5,747 bases of DNA, from the NCBI GenBank assembly GCA_964484255.1, contig CAZAEH010000048.1, positions 1 to 5,747 of the forward strand. The letters are read 5' to 3'. The first letter of the stretch is position 1. Each line of letters begins with the position of its first letter. Under the pieces are notes generated by a model. It was not told the DNA's origin, did not search any database, and saw only the letters and a list, made by a program, of their open reading frames with translations. Of the stretch, positions 1 through 5,407 are shown in pieces. A program made the position numbers and the translations under genes. This stretch comes from UBA6215 sp964484255 (GTDB lineage Bacteria > Omnitrophota > Gorgyraeia > Pluralincolimonadales > Pluralincolimonadaceae).

Positions 1-667
1 TGACGACATGCCCGTACTTGTCCGCGGCTATCTGGAATTCAACGTGCCTCGGGTTAGGGACATATTTTTCTATATATACGGAGGGATTGCCAAAAGCAGC
101 CTCTGCTTCCGCCTGGCACGTCATTAAGACGCTTACAAGCCTTATATCATTATGCGCTATCCTCATGCCGCGACCACCGCCTCCTGCAGCCGCCTTGACA
201 ATGACAGGATACTGCAATTTATGCGCTACGCGGAGGGCCTCGTCCTTCTCCTTGACTATGTTAGAACTGCCGGGTATCGTAGGAAGGCCCGCTTTCCTCA
301 TTGTTTCCTTGGCGGACATCTTGTCACCGAGAAGTCTCATGGCCTCAGGCGTGGGGCCTATGAACTTTATCTGGCATGATTCGCATACTTCGGCAAAATG
401 GGCATTTTCCGCGAGGAAACCGTAACCCGGGTGTATGGCTTCGACATCGGTTATTTCCGCCGCGCTTATGATACTTGGTATATTGAGGTAACTGCTCTGG
501 GGGGACGCGCCGCCTATACATATGGATTCATCCGCGAACTTAACGTGTAATGAATCCTTATCCGCCTCAGAATAGACCGCAACCGACCTTATGCCAAGGT
601 CCCTGCAGGCCCTGATTATCCTTAACGCCACCTCTCCGCGGTTCGCAATAAGTATCTTTGAGAACAT
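1..667 (-). CDS. accC: Biotin carboxylase subunit of acetyl-CoA carboxylase (5' part, runs off the left edge)
   Basis: AccC carboxylates the biotin on AccB using ATP and bicarbonate, the first half-reaction of cytosolic acetyl-CoA carboxylase. My translation from the ATG at 667-665 stays open to the window edge and gives 222 residues, about half of the usual ~450. The N-terminal biotin carboxylase domain opens with KILIANRGEVALRIIRA (residues 4-20). It continues with AIHPGYGFLAEN (78-89), FIGPTPEAMRLLGDK (102-116) and the ATP-grasp glycine-rich loop YPVIVKAAAGGGGRGM (153-168). K116 and K158 align with the ATP-binding lysines of E. coli AccC (K116, K159), and NPRHVEFQ (205-212) is also conserved. 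The start lies two bases after the accB stop (TAA-AG-ATG) with no clear Shine-Dalgarno, so translation is probably coupled to accB. Pyruvate or propionyl-CoA carboxylase subunits share this domain, but the adjacent accB supports AccC. The catalytic and C-terminal parts lie outside the window. Confidence 0.96.
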   Translation of the reverse strand, partial: MFSKILIANRGEVALRIIRACRDLGIRSVAVYSEADKDSLHVKFADESICIGGASPQSSYLNIPSIISAAEITDVEAIHPGYGFLAENAHFAEVCESCQIKFIGPTPEAMRLLGDKMSAKETMRKAGLPTIPGSSNIVKEKDEALRVAHKLQYPVIVKAAAGGGGRGMRIAHNDIRLVSVLMTCQAEAEAAFGNPSVYIEKYVPNPRHVEFQIAADKYGHVV

Positions 668-669
668 CT

Positions 670-1125
670 TTAAGCGGGCTCTATTAGAAAGAGTACGTGT
701 CCGAACTCGACCGGCTGGGCGTTCTCAACCTGTATGTCGACCACTTTGCCCTTCACCTCGGACTTTATCTCATTCATGAGCTTCATGGCTTCTATTATGC
801 AAATTACCTGTCCGGGTTCGATGGTATTGCCTTTTTCCACAAAAGGCGGAGCATCGGGCGCGGGCGCCCTGTAGAAAGTACCTACCATCGGAGCCTTTAT
901 CTCTATATATTTTGACTTTGCCGTTTCCGGTTCTTTCGAGGGAGCGGTTACCTGGGCTGCCGACTGGCCGGGTGTATGCACTACATAACTCTCCTGGATT
1001 ATCTCGGGCACGCCAGAGGCGCCTTTCTTGAGCCTGATCCTCAAGCCCTCCCTCTCGATCTCTATCTCAACAAGGCCATTCTCGTTCATAAGGGCTATTA
1101 TCTCTTTTATCTCTTTAACGTTCAT
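670..1125 (-). CDS. accB: Biotin carboxyl carrier protein of acetyl-CoA carboxylase
   Basis: AccB carries biotin between the carboxylase (AccC) and the carboxyltransferase (AccA/AccD) in malonyl-CoA synthesis. The 151-residue product has the standard layout. An N-terminal helix and hairpin covers residues 1-34 (MNVKEIKEIIALMNENGL start). A mobile linker rich in Ala, Pro, Ser and Thr follows at about 35-72, then a biotinyl domain at about 73-150. The biotinylation site is EAMKLMNEI with K115 as target lysine. The protruding thumb typical of genuine AccB is visible as TFYRAPAPDAPPF (83-95), which separates it from oxaloacetate decarboxylase or lipoyl-type carriers. Length is close to E. coli AccB (156). 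The ATG at 1125 is preceded by a strong GGGGGA Shine-Dalgarno 5 bases upstream. The gene starts 24 bases after efp ends and is followed two bases later by accC. Confidence 0.97.
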   Translation of the reverse strand: MNVKEIKEIIALMNENGLVEIEIEREGLRIRLKKGASGVPEIIQESYVVHTPGQSAAQVTAPSKEPETAKSKYIEIKAPMVGTFYRAPAPDAPPFVEKGNTIEPGQVICIIEAMKLMNEIKSEVKGKVVDIQVENAQPVEFGHVLFLIEPA

Positions 1126-1130
1126 AGTAT

Positions 1131-1136
1131 TCCCCC
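1131..1136 (-). promoter_or_regulatory. Ribosome binding site of accB
   Basis: On the minus strand GGGGGA stands 5 bases before the accB ATG, inside the 24-base efp-accB gap. It is the strongest Shine-Dalgarno match in the window and fixes the accB start. It suggests accB is initiated on its own rather than by coupling to efp. Confidence 0.75.
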
Positions 1137-1149
1137 TTTTAGGGCCTTA

Positions 1150-1707
1150 TCAGACCCTCTCGACGTAATCGCCTGTACGGGTATCTATTTTGAGGACATT
1201 GCCTACTTCAATAAAAAGCGGGACCTGTATGGAATAACCTGTCTCGAGCTTAACGGATTTCGTGCCGCTCTTCGCGGTATCGCCTTTAAGGCCGGGATCG
1301 GCTTCGACCACGGCTAATTCCACGAACATCGGCGCCTCGATGCTCATAAGCTTGCCTTCGTAGAAGGACGCATTGACCACCATATTCTCTTTAAGGAAGT
1401 GGGGAACATCACCCATTTGTTCCGCTGTAAGCTGGAATTGCTCATAAGTCTTCTCTTCCATGAAATGATAGTCGTCACCGGTTGAATACATAAACTGCAG
1501 CTTCTTGTACTCTATAAAAGCGTCCTCAAGCCTTTCACCGGAGCGAAATGTCCTGGGAAGAACGTTCCCGGTGGACAGACTGCGCAGCTTTGTCTTGACA
1601 AAAGCTCCGCCCTTCCCGGGTTTTACGTGCTGGAACTCTATGACCTGGAACAGTTCCCCGTCTATTTTTATGGTAAGACCGTTCTTTAAATCACTTGTTG
1701 ATATCAT
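1150..1707 (-). CDS. efp: Elongation factor P
   Basis: EF-P binds between the P and E sites of the ribosome and promotes peptide bond formation at consecutive prolines. The 185-residue product is full length (B. subtilis EF-P is also 185). It begins with the KOW-like domain, MISTSDLKNGLTIKIDGELF, followed by FQHVKPGKGGAFVKTKLRSL (25-44). Two OB-type domains follow, ending in TGYSIQVPLFIEVGNVLKID and GDYVERV. The loop that reaches the tRNA is P30-G31-K32-G33-G34. K32 is the position modified in bacteria with a lysine here (beta-lysylation in E. coli, 5-aminopentanol in B. subtilis). An arginine, as in rhamnosylated EF-P, is excluded. The start ATG at 1707 overlaps the end of the peptidase gene by 17 bases, with GAGGT 8 bases upstream. 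This start gives an N-terminus colinear with B. subtilis EF-P. No modification enzyme is in the window. Confidence 0.97.
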   Translation of the reverse strand: MISTSDLKNGLTIKIDGELFQVIEFQHVKPGKGGAFVKTKLRSLSTGNVLPRTFRSGERLEDAFIEYKKLQFMYSTGDDYHFMEEKTYEQFQLTAEQMGDVPHFLKENMVVNASFYEGKLMSIEAPMFVELAVVEADPGLKGDTAKSGTKSVKLETGYSIQVPLFIEVGNVLKIDTRTGDYVERV

Positions 1708-2755
1708 CTGTCAATACCTCGCATCCTTTCCTGGTTACTAATACCATATCCTCGATCCTGATGCCTCCCCAACCGGGAATATAGACCGCCGGCTCGACAG
1801 TAAACACCATACCTGTCCTTAAAATCGCTTGGTTTTTACTGGAGATAGAAGGACTTTCGTGAACTTCGAGTCCTATGCCGTGGCCAAGGGCGTGACCGAA
1901 TCTTTTTCCTAACCCTTTTGCGTTAATAAAGCCCCGCGCGGCCCCATCGATGTGGGATATCTTCGCACCGGGCTTGATTGCCTCGATCGAACGCCTCTGG
2001 GCTTCCCTTACAATCCTGTATATCCTACGGCGTTCAGAATTAATTTTACCCAAAAAGAACACCCGTGTCAAGTCGGATTTATAACCCTCATAACTGACAC
2101 CTAAGTCCAATAAAACCATATCGTTAGGTCTTATGATCCTGTCGGTAGGCTTGGCATGCGGGAAGGCGCTGTTGGGGCCCGAGGCCACTATGAGCTCAAA
2201 CGAGGCCCATTCCCCGCTTGCCGCCCTTATGAAATATTCGGTCTTGGCAGCAAGGTCGTTCTCGCTGAGACCGGGTTTGAGTATAGACTTGAAATACGCA
2301 ACCGCGTTCTCCAGGATATTGACCGAATCCCTTATAAAAGCTATTTCCCGGCTGTCTTTTACCTGCCTCAAAGCCTCGATCATCCCGTGGACAGAGACCG
2401 GCTCGACACCCTTTATTCCCGACCTGATCCTTTCGTAAGAAGCATAGCTTAAATGCGATGATTCAAAACCGAGCTTCCTTACTCCCGCCTTTACGGCAAG
2501 TCCCGATATTACATCGGAAAGCGGCGAGCATACTACGACTATCTTGAAATCCCTTACGTCCTTCTTTGCCTGTAAAGCGAACCTTTCGTCGGTTATGAGG
2601 AAACGTGCGCGGCGAGCAATAAAAAGGCAGGCATCATCGCCACTGTAACCGCTTAAATACCTAACGTTCTCGGGCTTAGTGACGAGGATGGAATCCACAT
2701 CGTGCTTGCGCAATAATCCCGTTACCCTGTTTATGCGTCTTGTGAAAGGGTCCAA
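1691..2755 (-). CDS. M24B family Xaa-Pro aminopeptidase / prolidase (YqhT-like)
   Basis: This is a cytosolic dinuclear-metal peptidase that cleaves the bond between an N-terminal residue and proline. The 354 residues match the short YqhT/PepQ-type family (about 350). A creatinase-like N-terminal domain covers about 5-130, with NVRYLSGYSGDDA at 30-42. The pita-bread catalytic domain follows from about 140. All five metal ligands are visible: D217 (LLDLG), D228 (SDLTR), H292 (ALGHGIGL), E321 (FTVEPAVYIP) and E335 (GIRIEDM). Supporting histidines are H200, H288 and H299, the last in LEVHE. The enzyme therefore looks active. Aminopeptidase P versus dipeptidase specificity cannot be settled from sequence. 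The start is TTG, two bases after the aroQ stop. No ATG exists in frame upstream of the domain, and this start gives the normal N-terminus. No Shine-Dalgarno is seen, only an A-rich leader. The 3' end overlaps efp by 17 bases. Confidence 0.94.
   Translation of the reverse strand: MDPFTRRINRVTGLLRKHDVDSILVTKPENVRYLSGYSGDDACLFIARRARFLITDERFALQAKKDVRDFKIVVVCSPLSDVISGLAVKAGVRKLGFESSHLSYASYERIRSGIKGVEPVSVHGMIEALRQVKDSREIAFIRDSVNILENAVAYFKSILKPGLSENDLAAKTEYFIRAASGEWASFELIVASGPNSAFPHAKPTDRIIRPNDMVLLDLGVSYEGYKSDLTRVFFLGKINSERRRIYRIVREAQRRSIEAIKPGAKISHIDGAARGFINAKGLGKRFGHALGHGIGLEVHESPSISSKNQAILRTGMVFTVEPAVYIPGWGGIRIEDMVLVTRKGCEVLTDDINK
1716..1720 (-). promoter_or_regulatory. Ribosome binding site of efp inside the peptidase gene
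   Basis: GAGGT on the minus strand lies 8 bases before the efp ATG, within the last codons of the upstream Xaa-Pro peptidase gene. It supports the chosen efp start, and therefore a real 17-base gene overlap and translational coupling. Confidence 0.6.
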
Positions 2756-2757
2756 TT

Positions 2758-3201
2758 TTATTTTTTCTTTTTGGATATCTCGATAGCCGCCTTGAACCCG
2801 AGCCTGTAGCTGTCAAGCCCGAAACCGCTGACCTGGCCTGCCGCTACGGGGGCTATAAGCGAAGTATGCCGGAACTCTTCCCGGGCGTAGATATTTGACA
2901 GGTGCACTTCCACGGTAGGTATTGATACCGCCGCTATGGCGTCCCTTATGGCAATCGAGGTATGGGTATAAGCCGCCGGGTTTATCAGTATGCAATTGAA
3001 CTTGCCCTTGGCTGAGCCTATCTTCTCGACTATCTCGCCTTCATGGTTAGACTGGAATGTCTCGAGACCGACTTTTTCCGCTTTCGCGATCCTGGCCAGC
3101 TCCGCATCCACCTGTTTGAGGGTCACTTTGCCGTATATTCCCGGTTCGCGCTCCCCAAGCAGGTTGAGGTTCGGGCCATGTATGACAAGTATCTTTTTCA
3201 T
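2758..3201 (-). CDS. aroQ: Type II 3-dehydroquinate dehydratase
   Basis: This enzyme converts 3-dehydroquinate to 3-dehydroshikimate, the third step of the shikimate pathway to aromatic amino acids. The 147-residue product has the usual length of the dodecameric type II enzyme (about 145-150) and is unrelated to type I AroD. Motifs in order are IHGPNLNLLGEREPGIYG (7-24) with N11, R18 and the catalytic base Y23, then FQSNHEGEIVEKI (49-61), ILINPAAYTHTSIAIRDA (71-88) with N74 and H80, and VEVHLSNIYAREEFRHTS (97-114) with the catalytic H100 and R111. The ATG at 3201 is 9 bases after the membrane-protein stop, with only a weak GGGA-like Shine-Dalgarno further upstream. The C-terminus is KKKK, encoded by an A-rich run that continues into the start region of the downstream peptidase gene. 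Confidence 0.97.
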   Translation of the reverse strand: MKKILVIHGPNLNLLGEREPGIYGKVTLKQVDAELARIAKAEKVGLETFQSNHEGEIVEKIGSAKGKFNCILINPAAYTHTSIAIRDAIAAVSIPTVEVHLSNIYAREEFRHTSLIAPVAAGQVSGFGLDSYRLGFKAAIEISKKKK

Positions 3202-3210
3202 GGTCTTATT

Positions 3211-4170
3211 TTATCCCAATTCGGGCATTTTGTAAAGCCTGCTTGAGAAGAGATAGAGTATCCCCCCGATAAAACTCGTAAATAGCACTATAGCCAGGAA
3301 AAGTATCGATACGGCAAACGAACTGCCTTTACTGATGAATTCACTCAGGAACAGTACGAAAGCTCCCTCTCTTACCCCGAGGCCGTTTATTGACGGCATC
3401 ATGGAGGCCACGGAAACCAGCGGCGTTATCAGGAACAGGTTAAGAAAGGATACCTCCTGGGAAATGCTCATTATTATGCAATACAATGATATTACGGAGA
3501 CAACCTGGGCCACAAGCGATATACCTATCACTTTCACGACCACCGCCGGGTGTTCCTTGTAGGCGTTCAGGGCGTTATAGAGTTTGTGCAATTTTGAACC
3601 CTTCCTGAAAGCCGGCATGTTAAGCAGTCCGGAGAACAGTCCCTTGGCAAGGGCCTTGTTCAGGAATAACGTAAAGATCACCAGCACGGCCCCGGAGAAT
3701 ATGGCACAACCCCATACCAGTTTCGGGTCTTTTATCCTGCCGTTCATGAAGACAAGCCCAAGGAATGCCAGCAGCCCTATGGAAAGGAAACCGAAGAACC
3801 TGTCGAAGAACACCGCGGAAAATGACTCAAGTTTCTTGTCGCTCTTCCTCGTGGCATAATAGGCCTTGACCAGGTCCCCTCCTATCGCGGTCGGAAGGAA
3901 ATTATTGAAGAACATGCCTATAAAAGTCAGGTATGAGGTCTCTACAAGCGTAAGCTTCAAGCCCTGTACCGCAAGGATCATCTTTAGCCTGAAAGACACT
4001 ATGACCAGCGCCAGGATGTTCATTATCATCGCGGCAAGAAAAAACCAGGCATTGACACCGCTGAGAACGTACCAGATCTCAGGAATATCCTTCCTGAAAA
4101 GCCAGATCAGCAGCCCCAAAAATGACAGGCTTATCGAGACACGCAGTAATACCGAAAAATGTTTATTCAT
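3211..4170 (-). CDS. Polytopic membrane protein, UPF0104 / lysylphosphatidylglycerol synthase transmembrane family
   Basis: The 319-residue protein is hydrophobic throughout, with about eight predicted membrane segments (roughly 8-25, 40-60, 78-94, 121-143, 152-171, 211-234, 245-275 and 285-308). Family hallmarks are FFNNFLPTAIGGDLVKAYYA (87-106), FFDRFFGFLSIG (121-132) and MMPSINGLGVREGAFV (257-272). This is the flippase-like half of MprF. The catalytic aminoacyl-transferase half is absent, so lipid aminoacylation cannot be claimed. Such stand-alone proteins are proposed to move or handle lipids or lipid-linked sugars, and the substrate here is unknown. I chose the ATG at 4170. It overlaps the rmuC stop by 8 bases (ATGAATAA) and puts the first membrane helix right at the N-terminus. 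A longer in-frame start at 4254 would add 28 Arg/Pro-rich residues and overlap rmuC by 92 bases, so it is unlikely. Confidence 0.88.
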   Translation of the reverse strand: MNKHFSVLLRVSISLSFLGLLIWLFRKDIPEIWYVLSGVNAWFFLAAMIMNILALVIVSFRLKMILAVQGLKLTLVETSYLTFIGMFFNNFLPTAIGGDLVKAYYATRKSDKKLESFSAVFFDRFFGFLSIGLLAFLGLVFMNGRIKDPKLVWGCAIFSGAVLVIFTLFLNKALAKGLFSGLLNMPAFRKGSKLHKLYNALNAYKEHPAVVVKVIGISLVAQVVSVISLYCIIMSISQEVSFLNLFLITPLVSVASMMPSINGLGVREGAFVLFLSEFISKGSSFAVSILFLAIVLFTSFIGGILYLFSSRLYKMPELG

Positions 4171-5089
4171 CGTGCCTGAGTTCGAGCGAGGCCAGGTCAG
4201 CCTCGACCTTTGAAAGCCTGCGCAGGGATTCGGAGGTATATTTCTTGTACGCATCGTTGAGGTGGTTCCCTACTATATCGAAAGAACCCTTGAAATCCTC
4301 GAAATCCTTCCTCAAGGCCCCTATCCTAACTAATATCTGTTTGGCGTTTTCCTCTATCTTGAACGCCTTGAGCCCGTGCACTATAGTCGCTACATAAGGA
4401 TACAGGGTGGCGGGCGAAACTATATAGACCCTGTTCCTTGCCGCATAAGAAAGAAGCGACGTCTCATCTCCGGACAATGCGGAATCCCTGACTATTGCCT
4501 CGTAATAAACGCTTTCCGAGGGAACATACATCAGGGCAAATTCAAACGTCTTTTCGTCCGGAGATATATATTTTTTAGCTATACTGTCAACCTGTTTCTT
4601 GACCGCCTGAGCGAATTCCCTGAAACAGCGCTTCCTGTCGTCATCTGTCTCGCACTCAAGCATCCTCTTGAAACTGTCGAGGGGAAATTTCGAGTCTATG
4701 GGCAGGATAAATTCCCTGAACCTTATGACAGCATCGACCTGTTCCCCGGAATGATAGGAAAATTTCATCTGGTAGCTGCCTGGAGGCAGCATGTCAGAAA
4801 GGATCTTCTCAAGAAGGACCTCCCCTGTGATCCCCCTCACCTGCGGAGGCTTCAGGAGGCCTCCTATCTCGTTTATCGCTTTCCCGAACTCTTCAAGCTT
4901 TTCGCTTCTGGCCTTAAGCTCGCCGAGGCTGCGGTTGATATCCCCTAATGCGCCTGTAGTAGATTGCATGGCTGCATTTACGCCTCCCGATATCTCTTTC
5001 GGGAGGTCGCGCAGTTTAGCGAACAGGTATACTGATATCCCTATGGCAGCCAGCGCGATAACGGAAAATAAAACCGCCAATAACGTCAC
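4163..5089 (-). CDS. rmuC: RmuC family DNA recombination protein, short membrane-anchored form
   Basis: RmuC limits rearrangement at short inverted repeats in E. coli, and its core is related to PD-(D/E)XK nucleases. The 308-residue protein begins with one membrane helix (about 2-24), followed by a short, probably helical stretch (about 28-78). The RmuC core covers about 85-285. Visible signatures are GITGEVLLEKILSDMLPPG (86-104), EQVDAVIRF (116-124), ILPIDSKFPLDSFKRM (128-143), FALMYVPSESVYYEA (184-198) and VSPATLYPYVATI (224-236). Plausible nuclease-like acidic/lysine residues are E90, D119, D132 and K134. Many RmuC proteins are 350-475 residues with a long coiled coil, so the stalk here is shortened while the core looks complete. 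The start is GTG, overlapping the upstream stop as GTGA, with GGAGA 7 bases upstream. No ATG competes near the membrane helix. The end overlaps the membrane-protein start by 8 bases. Confidence 0.92.
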   Translation of the reverse strand: MTLLAVLFSVIALAAIGISVYLFAKLRDLPKEISGGVNAAMQSTTGALGDINRSLGELKARSEKLEEFGKAINEIGGLLKPPQVRGITGEVLLEKILSDMLPPGSYQMKFSYHSGEQVDAVIRFREFILPIDSKFPLDSFKRMLECETDDDRKRCFREFAQAVKKQVDSIAKKYISPDEKTFEFALMYVPSESVYYEAIVRDSALSGDETSLLSYAARNRVYIVSPATLYPYVATIVHGLKAFKIEENAKQILVRIGALRKDFEDFKGSFDIVGNHLNDAYKKYTSESLRRLSKVEADLASLELRHDE

Positions 5090-5367
5090 TTGGTCTTCTC
5101 CGCATATTTCAACCGTAGGCCATAGAGGACATCGTCTATCAGTTTCTGTTCTTCCTGGGAAAGGTTGCCCTTGGTCTTGTCCTTGATCAGGGCTATGGTC
5201 TCTATCATATAACGGGCCCTGTCCAACTCTACCTTGGTCTCGTTATTTACAGGGTTGGCCATCTCCCCGAGGAAGATCATGGCCTGCATGCCGAGGCTGG
5301 TCACGAATATGCTGAAGCTCGGCTCATACTTAGATTCCGTATTACCCATCTTATCATGTAATTCCAT
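5086..5367 (-). CDS. Small DUF1844-type protein of unknown function
   Basis: The 93-residue soluble, mostly helical protein matches the DUF1844 pattern as I know it. After a variable N-terminus comes FSIFVTSLGMQAMIFLGEM (18-36) and an N-P pair. Then follow ELDRARYMIETIALIKDKTK (47-66), GNLSQEEQKLIDD (67-79) and LYGLRLKYAE (81-90). The K-T-K-G-N-L-S-x-E-E block is the clearest signature. No signal peptide or membrane helix is present, and no catalytic residues are evident. Function is unknown for the family. The stop overlaps the rmuC start by 4 bases, so the two proteins are probably made together. The ATG at 5367 has an AGGAG 14 bases upstream, which is farther than ideal. A second ATG at 5349 (residue 7) is possible and would lose no conserved sequence. 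The gap to the upstream Memo gene is 40 bases. Confidence 0.8.
   Translation of the reverse strand: MELHDKMGNTESKYEPSFSIFVTSLGMQAMIFLGEMANPVNNETKVELDRARYMIETIALIKDKTKGNLSQEEQKLIDDVLYGLRLKYAEKTK
5097..5101 (-). promoter_or_regulatory. Ribosome binding site of rmuC
   Basis: GGAGA on the minus strand lies 7 bases before the GTG at 5089, inside the last codons of the DUF1844 gene. It supports the non-ATG start of rmuC. Confidence 0.6.
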
Positions 5368-5381
5368 AGTGTTTTATCTTA

Positions 5382-5386
5382 CTCCT
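5382..5386 (-). promoter_or_regulatory. Probable ribosome binding site of the DUF1844 gene
   Basis: AGGAG on the minus strand is the only good Shine-Dalgarno match in the 40-base gap before the DUF1844 gene. Its spacing to the ATG at 5367 is 14 bases, longer than usual, so either the site works poorly or the start choice deserves a check. Confidence 0.4.
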
Positions 5387-5407
5387 GTTTTAATATAGGC
5401 GCAAGGA

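Noticed and set aside
18..425. A 135-codon plus-strand open frame opposite accC
   Set aside because: It is antisense to the unmistakable biotin carboxylase coding frame, which stays open through the whole interval.
4171..4254. N-terminal extension of the membrane protein from an ATG at 4254
   Set aside because: It would overlap rmuC by 92 bases and adds 28 Arg/Pro/Ser-rich residues with no family counterpart. The ATG at 4170 gives a normal N-terminal helix and an 8-base overlap.
4775..4790. Inverted repeat GCTGCC-4-GGCAGC, possible terminator
   Set aside because: It sits inside the conserved MLPPGSY coding stretch of rmuC and has no following T-tract on either strand.
4854..4865. 12-base perfect palindrome AGGAGGCCTCCT
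   Set aside because: It encodes G-L-L-K codons at the rmuC linker, occurs once, and is short enough to arise by chance. The internal AGGAGG has no suitable start codon pointing to a real gene.
4376..4948. A 190-codon open frame on the plus strand opposite rmuC
   Set aside because: It lies wholly antisense to the well-conserved RmuC core, resembles no family I know, and its length is explained by the codon bias of the opposite strand.
5392..5397. TATATT as a -10 promoter element for the DUF1844 gene
   Set aside because: The hexamer at the expected -35 distance (17 bases upstream) reads AACGGT, which is a poor match. It is too weak to report as a promoter.
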